Origin: CAZKFA01 sp964551925
GTDB lineage: Bacteria > Cyanobacteriota > Vampirovibrionia > LMEP-6097
Reading direction: 5' to 3'
DNA length: 32,953 bases
Assembly (NCBI GenBank): GCA_964551925.1
Contig: CAZKFA010000021.1
Location: 1-32,953 of the forward strand
Numbering within the stretch: the first letter of the stretch is position 1; the number at the start of each line of letters is the position of its first letter. The notes under the pieces were generated by a model. It made no database searches and had not been told where the DNA came from. It saw only the letters and a program-made list of their open reading frames with translations. A program made the translations under genes and the position numbers. Shown here one piece after another: positions 22,784-30,892 of the stretch.

Positions 22784-24566
22784 TATCTCTAGCAACTGCG
22801 TAGATAGTCTTCTCATCAGGCAAACTAACAGCATTCCACAATAAATTACGATAGCGACCATCTTTAGCACGATAGCGATTTTCGAAATTAATAGTACGAT
22901 GGCTTTGGCTAGTCAGAATCTGGAACTCTGCTTGAGTTCTCTTGCGGTCCAATGGATGCACAAAATACATAAATGGATGTGCCATCAGCTCTTCTAAGCT
23001 GTATCCTAGTGCATCAGTCCAAGTTGGACTCAATCGTGTAAAACGCCCTTCTTTACTAGCCACGCAGAACAAATCTACCGACAAAGTAAAAAAACGTGAC
23101 ATAATTTCCTGAGCTTGTTTATCTTCTGTGACATCAGTAATAGTTCCAGTCACATGCACTGGCTGCTCCAATCCATCACGATAAATACGACCACTCAAGC
23201 GCAAAACACGCTCTCGGCCATAATTACGTGGAACTCTAAACTCAGTACGTATCTCACCTTGGCTAGTCAATGCAGCCTTAACAACTAAATCAAATTTGTT
23301 TCTATCTTCGGAATGAATGAGATTTAGTAAGTTCTCATAAGTCCCAAGAAAAGTCTCTGGACTCAAATCAAACAACTCGTGAGTCTGATCATCCCAAACA
23401 ATACGATTTTCTACTATATCCCAAGTCCAAGTACCGGTATTAGTAGACTCTAGAGCCATCATTAATCTATTAATATTTTGCTTCAACAATTCTTCAACCT
23501 TACCTTGTTCTTGCTTGGATTTAATGGCTTCACACATCACCCGATATGCTGAAGACCTCTGGTAGATTAGGTTCTGCTTGGCTGCTTCAAATTCTTCTCT
23601 AAAGTTCTTGGCCAGTAATCTTAGACCTTTAACGGTTTTGTTGTTATTAAGCGACTCTTCATCTAATTTATTCTCTAATTCAAAAATAATTTCGCTTTGT
23701 TTCTGTTCACGCGCACGATAAAATAAAACAAACACAAAAAGAAAAGCAGACGATAAACTCAAAACCAAAATCATATACGGCAAAAGAATCTTAACAAAAT
23801 TAAAACTTGGCTTAATATTAAACTGCCACTGCAAATTAAAACTATTAACAGGTGGATTGTATACAATCTTTTGCTCTAAAGAAGCATCAATATATTGGCT
23901 ATTAATATCATTTCTATTATTAAATATTATCCTATTATTCTGATCGGCAATATAAATATGATAATCATTCAAGAAATCTATCGGGATGTCCTTGCTCAAT
24001 AATTCTTGACAAGGGTAAGCAACAATCAAATAACCTTCAGGAACTGCTGCAACAAACTTCGCCGTCTTAAAATCCTTTCCAAGATTGATTTCTGAGCTTA
24101 CTGTAACTTTCTGGCTAGTTCTTACTAAATCAAAAAGCTGCTTACTTATTTCAAGCTCTGCTAAGTTACGACCAATTAATTTATCACGTTGATCCCAAAA
24201 TCGTTTGCCCGCATTGGATACAAATAATTTACGTACGATGTAATTGTTATCCAATAATAGAATCAATTCTGATCCTTCAAAACGAAAAGACTTACTTGAT
24301 AATGCACTTATCTGTTCAGGAGATAGCTTAGAGAGCCGATTAGCAATAAATATAGTTTTATCGAAAGCTTCTACGAAATTCTGATCTAGATTCTGGACAA
24401 TAGTACTCACATCACTTCGAATCTCACGATGATCAATTCGAGATTGTTCTACAGTAATATATTTAAAAACTAGAAACGAAAAACTAATTAGCAGAATAAT
24501 AAAAAGTAAAGGAAACTGTACCGTTTTTAAACTCTCTCGACGCTTGTTTCTTTTAGCTACAAACAT
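22722..24566 (-). CDS. Membrane-bound PAS-domain sensor without an output domain
   Basis: The protein has 614 residues from ATG 24566, which follows an AGGGG ribosome site; an in-frame TTG at 24593 lacks one. TM1 is at about 18-36, then a ~220-residue extracytoplasmic region with a Cache-like feel (LILLLDNNYIVRKLFVSNAGKRF, DYHIYIADQNNRIIFNN). TM2 is at about 260-285, then a coiled coil to about 360. Two PAS/PAC units follow at about 370-490 (LESTNTGTWTWDIVENRIVWDD...VTGTITDVTEDK) and 495-605 (FCVASKEGRFTRLSPTWTDALGYS...YAVARDITDLR). Such proteins normally continue into a histidine kinase, GGDEF or methyl-accepting domain. This one stops 13 residues after the second PAC, inside the 3' end of the opposing gene. 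ilvD is upstream on the same strand. Confidence 0.8.
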   Translation of the reverse strand: MFVAKRNKRRESLKTVQFPLLFIILLISFSFLVFKYITVEQSRIDHREIRSDVSTIVQNLDQNFVEAFDKTIFIANRLSKLSPEQISALSSKSFRFEGSELILLLDNNYIVRKLFVSNAGKRFWDQRDKLIGRNLAELEISKQLFDLVRTSQKVTVSSEINLGKDFKTAKFVAAVPEGYLIVAYPCQELLSKDIPIDFLNDYHIYIADQNNRIIFNNRNDINSQYIDASLEQKIVYNPPVNSFNLQWQFNIKPSFNFVKILLPYMILVLSLSSAFLFVFVLFYRAREQKQSEIIFELENKLDEESLNNNKTVKGLRLLAKNFREEFEAAKQNLIYQRSSAYRVMCEAIKSKQEQGKVEELLKQNINRLMMALESTNTGTWTWDIVENRIVWDDQTHELFDLSPETFLGTYENLLNLIHSEDRNKFDLVVKAALTSQGEIRTEFRVPRNYGRERVLRLSGRIYRDGLEQPVHVTGTITDVTEDKQAQEIMSRFFTLSVDLFCVASKEGRFTRLSPTWTDALGYSLEELMAHPFMYFVHPLDRKRTQAEFQILTSQSHRTINFENRYRAKDGRYRNLLWNAVSLPDEKTIYAVARDITDLRIENLRRVGRFVGVSE

Positions 24567-24668
24567 AGACAACCCACCCCTCGAATAATTCAAGCAAATC
24601 TAAATAAATTATTAACTATAATTTTAGTGTAAAAGCTTAGTAAAAAGCAAGCTAAAGTAACTAAAAGG

Positions 24669-26411
24669 TTATAAATCAACATATCTGTGAGTCTCAGCCT
24701 TAGCACCTGGCTGAGTTACAGCACCATGATAAGCGGGACCCACTTGCTGAGCATATTTCCACAGAACCCCAGAATTATAATTATTATCTCGAGCTACCCA
24801 TGATTGCTTACGCTTAGCCAGTTCAGTATCACTGAGAGCAACTATCAGTTCACCCTTAATTGCATCAATAGTAATAATGTCACCATCTTGAATCAGAGCA
24901 ATCGGCCCAGCCACAGCAGCTTCTGGTCCAATGTGCCCAACACAGAGCCCTCTCGTGCCGCCAGAGAATCTACCATCAGTAAGTAAAGCAACTTTATCAC
25001 CCATACCCTGACCATAGATAGCAGCAGTAGTCGCTAACATCTCGCGCATCCCCGGTCCACCCTTCGGACCTTCATAACGAATCACAATCACATCGCCTTC
25101 TTTATAATCCTGTCTCTCAACAGCATTGAAGGCTTCTTCCTCACAATCAAAACAACGCGCTGGTCCACTATGCACAAGATTAGCTAAACCCGCAACCTTG
25201 ACTATAGCTCCCTCTGGAGCAAGGTTGCCCTTGAGCGTAACTACTCCACCAGTCGGACTAATTGGTTCTTTCACTCTATAAATCAAATCCTGACTGTGTT
25301 TCGGGAAACAATACTCTGCAGCATTCTGACTAATAGTCTTACCATTAACAGTAATGCAATCACCATGCATTAAACCATTGTCCAATAATTCTTTGATCAC
25401 CACTTGAATGCCGCCGATTTCATAGAGATCTTTGGCGACGTATTTGCCACCTGGCTTGAGACTTACTATATAAGGAGTACTGTGGAAAATTTTACCGACA
25501 GCTTCCATATCAAAATCAATTCCAGCTTCATTTGCAATCGCTGGTAAATGCAAAGCAGCATTAGTGGAGCCACCAGTAGCAGCTACTATACGCGCAGCAT
25601 TCTCCAAAGCCTTCTTCGTTACTATATCTCGCGGCAAAATATTTTTGCGTAAAGCATCCATCACAGCTAAACCCGATAGTCTCGCGAAAATATTGCGATC
25701 TTCATAAGGAGCTGGTGGGCTTGATGATCCCGGCAAAGCCAATCCCAGAGCCTCAGAGACACAAGCCATAGTATTAGCCGTAAACTGACCGCCACAAGCA
25801 CCAGCACTCGGGCAAGCGACATTAGTTAATTGGCACAACTCTTCTTCTGTCATCAAACCCGCATCAAATTTACCGATGCCTTCAAAGACATCAACGATCG
25901 TTACATCTTTACCATGATGGTTACCTGGTAAAATACTGCCTCCGTACATAAACACACTAGGCACATTTAATCTCACCATCGCCATCATTAGACCAGGTAA
26001 AGATTTATCACAACCAGCCAAACCGACAATGGCATCATAACAATGCCCGCGCACAGATAGCTCAACAGAGTCAGCGATTACCTCACGCGAGACTAATGAC
26101 GACTTCATACCTTGATGTCCCATTGCAATCCCATCAGTAACAGTAATAGTATGCACCCCAAAAGGCACTCCACCAGCCTCACGCACCGCATCTTTAACAA
26201 TTCCAGCCTGCCGCCCAAGATCGATATTACAGGGCGCAGATTCGTTACCAGTATCTACTACACAAACAAAAGGTCTTTCTTCAAGATCCTTTCCCATACC
26301 TTCAGGATAAGCTTCAGTCTTCAGATTCTTAAGCATAGTCAAGCGTCCTTGATAACCATGACTAGTAGTTATATGGCGACTTGGAAGCTTAGATCTATCT
26401 ATTGACTGCAT
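24669..26411 (-). CDS. ilvD: Dihydroxy-acid dehydratase
   Basis: This 580-residue Fe-S enzyme dehydrates 2,3-dihydroxy-acids to 2-keto-acids in valine, isoleucine and pantoate synthesis. Cluster cysteines and metal-site motifs are in order: APCNIDLG near residue 60, GLAGCDKSLPG, and PSAGACGGQFTANTMACVSEALG. The C-terminal GPKGGPGMREML and LLTDGRFSGGTRGLCVGHIGPEA complete the ILVD/EDD fold. The length is typical. The ATG at 26411 is probably a leaderless start, with TATAAT 7 nt upstream on the minus strand. Other branched-chain genes are not in the window. panC, elsewhere in the window, uses pantoate made from the same keto-acid. Confidence 0.96.
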   Translation of the reverse strand: MQSIDRSKLPSRHITTSHGYQGRLTMLKNLKTEAYPEGMGKDLEERPFVCVVDTGNESAPCNIDLGRQAGIVKDAVREAGGVPFGVHTITVTDGIAMGHQGMKSSLVSREVIADSVELSVRGHCYDAIVGLAGCDKSLPGLMMAMVRLNVPSVFMYGGSILPGNHHGKDVTIVDVFEGIGKFDAGLMTEEELCQLTNVACPSAGACGGQFTANTMACVSEALGLALPGSSSPPAPYEDRNIFARLSGLAVMDALRKNILPRDIVTKKALENAARIVAATGGSTNAALHLPAIANEAGIDFDMEAVGKIFHSTPYIVSLKPGGKYVAKDLYEIGGIQVVIKELLDNGLMHGDCITVNGKTISQNAAEYCFPKHSQDLIYRVKEPISPTGGVVTLKGNLAPEGAIVKVAGLANLVHSGPARCFDCEEEAFNAVERQDYKEGDVIVIRYEGPKGGPGMREMLATTAAIYGQGMGDKVALLTDGRFSGGTRGLCVGHIGPEAAVAGPIALIQDGDIITIDAIKGELIVALSDTELAKRKQSWVARDNNYNSGVLWKYAQQVGPAYHGAVTQPGAKAETHRYVDL

Positions 26412-26418
26412 ACTAAGG

Positions 26419-26424
26419 ATTATA
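26419..26424 (-). promoter_or_regulatory. -10 box of ilvD, leaderless
   Basis: A perfect TATAAT on the minus strand, 7 nt before the ATG at 26411 and with no Shine-Dalgarno between. A convincing -35 is not seen. Confidence 0.5.
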
Positions 26425-26492
26425 GCCTAGTGATTCCAGAGACAGCTTAACAAAATTTTATCTATTTAGTAGTAGAATCTGCCGTTATATAC

Positions 26493-26521
26493 TTGCAAAT
26501 ACGTCAAAAATTTGCTATAAT
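26493..26521 (+). promoter_or_regulatory. Strong promoter ahead of a terminator
   Basis: TTGCAA (26493-26498), an exact 17-bp spacer, and TATAAT (26516-26521) extended by TGC. This is the best -35/-10 pair in the window. Transcription would begin near 26528. Confidence 0.65.
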
Positions 26522-26527
26522 ATACTT

Positions 26528-26587
26528 CATACAAATTTTTTACAACTATCACACACAAGGAGCCCCGCAAGGGGCTTTTTTGTTTTT
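26528..26587 (+). ncRNA. Putative ~55-nt small RNA or attenuated leader
   Basis: It lies between the strong promoter at 26493-26521 and an intrinsic terminator at 26561-26581. The transcript would have a ~30-nt A/C/U-rich 5' part without an ATG, then the terminator hairpin. It is either an independent small RNA or a leader whose terminator is conditionally read through toward the trpG/pabA gene. I recognise no known RNA family. Confidence 0.4.
26561..26587 (+). terminator. Intrinsic terminator with GNRA loop
   Basis: AGCCCC (26561-26566), GCAA loop, GGGGCT (26571-26576), then a run of six T overlapping the stem end and a second run of five T. It is a textbook plus-strand terminator. No gene ends just upstream of it. 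Confidence 0.85.
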
Positions 26588-26597
26588 AGAGCTGGAG

Positions 26598-26603
26598 TAT
26601 AAT
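26598..26603 (+). promoter_or_regulatory. -10 box for the microprotein/trpG transcript
   Basis: A perfect TATAAT just after the terminator, with no good -35. It would give a leader of about 60 nt before the 25-codon ORF. Confidence 0.4.
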
Positions 26604-26670
26604 TACGAGCCGAGTGTAACAATACAACTGAATGCTAGAATTTTAACTTATGCTATCAAGGAGACCCGTT

Positions 26671-26748
26671 ATGAAAGTTCGAGAACAAGGCTTGCGATTC
26701 CTGAGCCACCGCAGTTTACTACTCGTAAATGAGGATGGCGAAGGATGA
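26671..26748 (+). CDS. 25-residue microprotein coupled to trpG/pabA
   Basis: The ORF encodes MKVREQGLRFLSHRSLLLVN plus five more residues (EDGEG). AAGGAG at 26658-26663 sits 7 nt before the ATG, a better ribosome site than most genes here have. The stop overlaps the next gene's ATG as ATGA, so ribosomes finishing it could start the glutaminase directly. It has no tryptophan or repeated codon run, so it is not a classical attenuator peptide. It may be a coupling leader or a functional small protein. I recognise no family. Confidence 0.5.
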   Translation: MKVREQGLRFLSHRSLLLVNEDGEG

Positions 26749-27392
26749 GCATAACGCAGTTATCGGACTTTCAGAGCGGGTCTCGAGTCCTAGTCATAGA
26801 TAATTACGATAGCTTCGTTTACAACTTAGTGCAATATCTTGGCGAATTAGAAGCAGAAGTCATGGTAGTTAGAAATGACGAATTGGAGAAAAACAATTTT
26901 GTCAAACAAATCAACGAAGACATTAAACCCACTCATATATTGTTATCCCCCGGACCAGGGCGCCCAGAGGCTGCTGGTTTAACTATGAATATTATTAGAG
27001 AATTCGCTGGCAAATTACCAATACTAGGAGTCTGCCTAGGCATGCAAGCTATAGGTGAAGTCTATGGCGCTAAATTAATTCATGCTCCAACTTTGATGCA
27101 TGGTAAGACTTCAGAGATTCATGTGGTTGGCAAACATAGCCTATTCAAAGATATTCCCAGCCCTTACACCGCTACGCGCTATCACTCTCTAATCCTCGAA
27201 AGACAATCTGTAATTAGCTCTCAAAGCCTTATACTAGAAGCCGAGACTGAAGATCATGTCGTCATGGCAATCTCACATAAAGATCATCCGAGCTTAGTCG
27301 GAGTGCAATACCATCCAGAATCCATACTCTCGGAATATGGGCATAAGTTATTAAGTAACTTTTTGAATTTGCAGACCAGTTGCTTGGCGTAG
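26745..27392 (+). CDS. trpG: Anthranilate/aminodeoxychorismate synthase glutaminase subunit
   Basis: This 215-residue class I glutamine amidotransferase supplies ammonia to TrpE or PabB. VLVIDNYDSFVYNLVQYLG starts the fold at about residue 15. The oxyanion and nucleophile motif is GVCLGMQAIG with Cys about 97; histidine is usual where methionine stands. MHGKTS and TRYHSL are shared by TrpG and PabA, and YHPESILSEYG gives the catalytic His and Glu. About 14 extra residues precede the fold. TrpG and PabA cannot be told apart without the synthase partner, which is absent here, so one amphibolic subunit is possible. It starts in the stop of the microprotein and overlaps the opposing gene by 42 nt. 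Confidence 0.88.
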   Translation: MSITQLSDFQSGSRVLVIDNYDSFVYNLVQYLGELEAEVMVVRNDELEKNNFVKQINEDIKPTHILLSPGPGRPEAAGLTMNIIREFAGKLPILGVCLGMQAIGEVYGAKLIHAPTLMHGKTSEIHVVGKHSLFKDIPSPYTATRYHSLILERQSVISSQSLILEAETEDHVVMAISHKDHPSLVGVQYHPESILSEYGHKLLSNFLNLQTSCLA

Positions 27393-27815
27393 AACAACTT
27401 TTACTCTACTAATAAATCTATCAACTAAAGGTTTATCAGCTTCTGTAAGAACTCGTTGCCTAAACAAACTATCTGCGACACTACAAAAACTATTAACCAC
27501 AGAATTTAGAGTGTCAACAACAGCCGGCGACCCTGCTTCATGTAATTTAGCTTTAAATTCACGAATACGTTTATCTACAGCTACCTGTTGCTGCTCAGAT
27601 GTAGCACTCTCATCAGCAGCACTAAGACCAAAAAGTCGCATAACATGAGTCCGCGCATGCTCCCTAGCCTGTGGGTTCTCCTTAAGTTCTTCAGGCTTAG
27701 CACAGAGTCCAAGTACACTAACAGCACTACTAATATCCACAAAGTAGTCCAAAGCTGGATCGCGCTTAAAATCTGCAAATTGGGTAATCATTAGAGTAGA
27801 TAATAACAAAAACAC
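27351..27815 (-). CDS. Small helical, possibly exported protein of unknown function
   Basis: This 154-residue ORF starts at GTG 27815. The first ~13 residues (FLLLSTLMITQF) are hydrophobic and may be a short signal. The rest is mostly helical and charged, with two cysteines. No family is recognised. TTGACA lies just upstream on the minus strand, but the best -10-like sequence (TATAGT) runs into the GTG, so an internal TTG or the ATG at residue 9 could be the real start. Its 3' end overlaps the trpG/pabA end by 42 nt. Confidence 0.55.
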   Translation of the reverse strand: MFLLLSTLMITQFADFKRDPALDYFVDISSAVSVLGLCAKPEELKENPQAREHARTHVMRLFGLSAADESATSEQQQVAVDKRIREFKAKLHEAGSPAVVDTLNSVVNSFCSVADSLFRQRVLTEADKPLVDRFISRVKVVLRQATGLQIQKVT

Positions 27816-27887
27816 TATAACTTTGTCAATGAATTTAATTAATACATTATTACAAATAACTAGGGTTACTAAGGGCTCCTCGTCCGC

Positions 27888-27893
27888 TATAAT
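27888..27893 (+). promoter_or_regulatory. -10 box of anmK, leaderless
   Basis: A perfect TATAAT ends 6 nt before GTG 27900. No Shine-Dalgarno fits between them, so the transcript should start at or next to the GTG. Confidence 0.55.
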
Positions 27894-27899
27894 CTAAGG

Positions 27900-28988
27900 G
27901 TGCGTGTTTTGGGTATCAACACAGGTACTTCCGTAGATGGTGTCGACCTAGCTTTGGTCGACTGGGATGCCAATGATTTAAAAAACTTTAAAATCATTCA
28001 CCAGCTTAGCTTTGAATTTGATCCAAAGATCAAACACGACATTGAAGCATTAATTGGTTTACAAAGAACTAGCTTGGGCGATCTTGCTGATCTAAATTTT
28101 CAATTCACAAGATTTCTAGCTGCTCTAGTAGATGAATTCATCAAAGAACTCGCCTTAGCTAATATCGATACAACAATTGATTTGATAGGCATGCACGGAC
28201 AGACTGTCTATCATGGACACAATAGCACTCTACAATTAGGCCGAGTCTCTGTACTATCGACGCTTACTGGTATAGATTGTGTTGGCGATTTTCGTTCAGC
28301 AGACATTGCACTTGGTGGTTGTGGTGCACCTTTGACAAGCTTTTTCGATGAGACAATTATTCGTAGTAACACCGAGAATTGCGCCACGTTAAACATTGGC
28401 GGCATTGCCAATATCAGTGTCATGCAAGTCAATCAAGCAACCATTGCTTACGATACTGGCCCCGGCAATACTTTAGTAGATGTACTAATGCAAAAGCTAT
28501 TCCAGAAACCATTTGATAAAGATGGTCAAATTGCTTATAGTGGTAAGATTAACGACCAGTTCATTGATAGTTTAATAAAACGCACTGAATATTTTGCTTT
28601 ACCTTACCCAAAAGCCACTGGCCGAGAGCTTTTTGATGAGAAGTATGCAGACAAATTCCTAGACTTGGGTAACAAAGAAAATATTATTGCAACAGCAAGT
28701 TACTTCACTGCTTACACCATTAGCCAAGAGCTTAAAAAATTCCCCATAGATAAAGTTTATACATCTGGTGGTGGAACTAAAAATAAATTTATAATGGACC
28801 AATTAACAGCCCTCAATCCAAATATAAAACTCCTTACTCATGATGAGTTTGGAATAGAAGCTCAATACAAAGAGGCTATTTTGTTTTCTTTATTGGCTTT
28901 CACCACTTTTAACAAAATCGCAAACAATATACCAAGCTCAACCGGAGCAAAAAAGGCTACTATATTAGGAGTTGTATCCTATGCCTAA
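27900..28988 (+). CDS. anmK: Anhydro-N-acetylmuramic acid kinase
   Basis: This 362-residue sugar kinase of the actin-like ATPase fold opens and phosphorylates anhydro-MurNAc released from the wall, returning it to MurNAc-6-phosphate. The N-terminal GINTGTSVDGVDLALVDW is the family signature. GMHGQTVYH, RSADIALGGCGAPL, NIGGIANISV, DTGPGNTLVD and the C-terminal YTSGGGTKN follow in order. The length is normal. It implies peptidoglycan recycling, in keeping with the rlpA-like lytic protein. The start is GTG 27900. It overlaps pyk by 8 nt, an unusual partner for a recycling gene. Confidence 0.94.
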   Translation: MRVLGINTGTSVDGVDLALVDWDANDLKNFKIIHQLSFEFDPKIKHDIEALIGLQRTSLGDLADLNFQFTRFLAALVDEFIKELALANIDTTIDLIGMHGQTVYHGHNSTLQLGRVSVLSTLTGIDCVGDFRSADIALGGCGAPLTSFFDETIIRSNTENCATLNIGGIANISVMQVNQATIAYDTGPGNTLVDVLMQKLFQKPFDKDGQIAYSGKINDQFIDSLIKRTEYFALPYPKATGRELFDEKYADKFLDLGNKENIIATASYFTAYTISQELKKFPIDKVYTSGGGTKNKFIMDQLTALNPNIKLLTHDEFGIEAQYKEAILFSLLAFTTFNKIANNIPSSTGAKKATILGVVSYA

Positions 28989-30555
28989 AACACAAGAACC
29001 TAAGAAATACTCACTAACGAAGATCGTAGCCACACTAGGCCCCGCCTCAGAGAATGAGGATACCTTACGCAAGATGATAGAAGCTGGTATGAATGTTGCT
29101 CGTATCAATTGCTCACATGGCGACTGGACAACCCGCAAAGATCGCATTGATCTAGTTCGCAGATTAGCCAAAGAATATAATCGTTCTATTGGTATCTTAG
29201 TTGACCTTCAAGGACCTAAGATCCGCACAGGGACACTACCTGACGATGGCATTAAAATTTTAGCTGGCGAAAAAATTACTCTTACTACAATAGAAGCTAA
29301 TGCTAACTATACTCAAAGACCTTTTAAGGTCTTTATCCGCAATTATCCGAATCTGTCATCAGAAGTCAAACCAGAACAGAGAGTGCTTTTTGATGATGGT
29401 TTATTAAGACTTGAAGTCAACGAGATCAAGGGGGCAGAAGTTTACGGTACAGTAACAGTTGGTGGCATCCTCAAATCCAATAAGGGAGTGAACTTGCCAG
29501 AGTCCGAACAATTAGGACTAGAAGCTATTACTCCAAAAGACAAAGAAGATATTATCGAAGCCGTTAAATATGAAGCTGATTTCATTGCGCTATCTTTCGT
29601 GCGTCAAGCGCAAGACATCCAAGAACTCAAAGCCCTCATTCAAGCAGCTAATCCTCAGAGCCCCATCAAAACCATTGCAAAAATCGAGAAGCCTCAAGCA
29701 ATGACTCACCTAGACGCGATTCTAGAAGAAGTTGATGGTGTGATGGTAGCCCGTGGTGATCTAGGCGTAGAGCTTGAACCAGAGAAAGTTCCTATTCTCC
29801 AAAAAGAAATTATTCGTCGCGCTGGCAAGCATGATAAATTTGTGATTACAGCAACGCAGATGATGGACTCTATGATCAAGAATCCATTTCCAACTAGAGC
29901 AGAAGTATCAGACGTAGCTAACGCGATTCTTGATGGTACTGATGCCGTGATGCTTTCTGGTGAAACCGCTAGCGGAGCGCATCCTGTAGCTGCAGTTGAC
30001 TACATGCGCAAAGTAGCATTAGAAGTTGAAGGCTCGACTAAGATCTATGTACCACGTCGTAATTTAGAAGACTTGGATAATTTCTCTGAAGATAGAGTGA
30101 ATGCTATTGCTATCGCTCACGGTGCTGAAGATTTAGCTAAGCTACGCAAGATCCGTACTATAGTGGCTTTTTCTTGTTCTGGTAAAAGCGCACAATTAAT
30201 CTCACAGCTCAGACCTCAATCTAAGATTGTCGTAGCAACTACATTTAGACACACTTACAACTACCTATCAATTGTTTGGGGTGTAACACCAATATTCTTC
30301 GACAATGTACAAAAGACTACTCAAACACTCATCAATATTGAAGATGAATTAAAAGAATATGGATTAGTAGAAGAAGGTGAGACTATTGTTATCACTGGTG
30401 GACTGCCTATTGCAGCACGCACCTCAGCAAACTTCGTCAAACTACATAAGTGCGATGGCTCTATGGCTAAATTGGTAGAGGAATATTACATCAAAGCACA
30501 AGAGCCAAGAACCAATCTAGGACCGACTCTCAAGGGCACAGTCAACGCATCTTAG
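28981..30555 (+). CDS. pyk: Pyruvate kinase
   Basis: This 524-residue glycolytic enzyme transfers phosphate from PEP to ADP. TKIVATLGPAS, NVARINCSHG, DLQGPKIRTG, IAKIEKPQAM (active-site lysine), VARGDLGVELEPEKVP and ITATQMMDSM...PTRAEVSDVANAILDGTDAVMLSGETASG are all intact, and a C-terminal allosteric domain follows. The extra PEP-utiliser domain found on some bacterial Pyk proteins is absent. The start is ATG 28981, with AGGAG at 28967-28971. A TTG at 28972 abuts that site and is unlikely. The 5' end overlaps anmK by 8 nt and the 3' end overlaps the opposing small gene by 14 nt. Confidence 0.96.
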   Translation: MPKTQEPKKYSLTKIVATLGPASENEDTLRKMIEAGMNVARINCSHGDWTTRKDRIDLVRRLAKEYNRSIGILVDLQGPKIRTGTLPDDGIKILAGEKITLTTIEANANYTQRPFKVFIRNYPNLSSEVKPEQRVLFDDGLLRLEVNEIKGAEVYGTVTVGGILKSNKGVNLPESEQLGLEAITPKDKEDIIEAVKYEADFIALSFVRQAQDIQELKALIQAANPQSPIKTIAKIEKPQAMTHLDAILEEVDGVMVARGDLGVELEPEKVPILQKEIIRRAGKHDKFVITATQMMDSMIKNPFPTRAEVSDVANAILDGTDAVMLSGETASGAHPVAAVDYMRKVALEVEGSTKIYVPRRNLEDLDNFSEDRVNAIAIAHGAEDLAKLRKIRTIVAFSCSGKSAQLISQLRPQSKIVVATTFRHTYNYLSIVWGVTPIFFDNVQKTTQTLINIEDELKEYGLVEEGETIVITGGLPIAARTSANFVKLHKCDGSMAKLVEEYYIKAQEPRTNLGPTLKGTVNAS

Positions 30556-30892
30556 CACTCACACTAAGAGACTCTTCTAGCTCGCTATAATCTCGCCAAT
30601 TATTTTCATCGTAAATATTTTCTGCTGTTTTCTTAGATTGTTTCGCTGTAGTTGGCTTAACAGAAATTTTTACTGGCAAACTTTTCGGCACTTGACTTAA
30701 ACTTTTTAGCTCAGAAGAAGTAGTTTTATTTTTTTTGTAAGCAGCACCTTCCTGCATAAAAATAAACTTGCGATCCAATAAGCTAGGTTTATGATTCACT
30801 TGTCGCTTGATAATGATATCGTTGCCGCTACGGTAAGCAAACACTGGAGACGGGTAAAGCAACAGTAACAGTAACAGCCTGCGAAAGCACAT
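30542..30892 (-). CDS. Small exported basic protein, function unknown
   Basis: This 116-residue protein has a clear signal peptide (LLLLLLLYPSPVFA, cleavage after VFA). The mature part is lysine- and serine-rich and probably disordered, with an acidic C-terminal stretch (YDENNWRDYSELEES). No family is recognised. Its ATG overlaps the stop of the upstream gene by one base (TAATG), so it is the last member of a three-gene operon of exported proteins. Its end overlaps pyk by 14 nt. Confidence 0.65.
   Translation of the reverse strand: MCFRRLLLLLLLYPSPVFAYRSGNDIIIKRQVNHKPSLLDRKFIFMQEGAAYKKNKTTSSELKSLSQVPKSLPVKISVKPTTAKQSKKTAENIYDENNWRDYSELEESLSVSAKMR

Noticed and set aside
26493..26732. 79-codon ORF between ilvD and trpG/pabA
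   Set aside because: It begins inside the -35 box and reads straight through the intrinsic terminator; the 25-codon ORF in another frame has the ribosome site.
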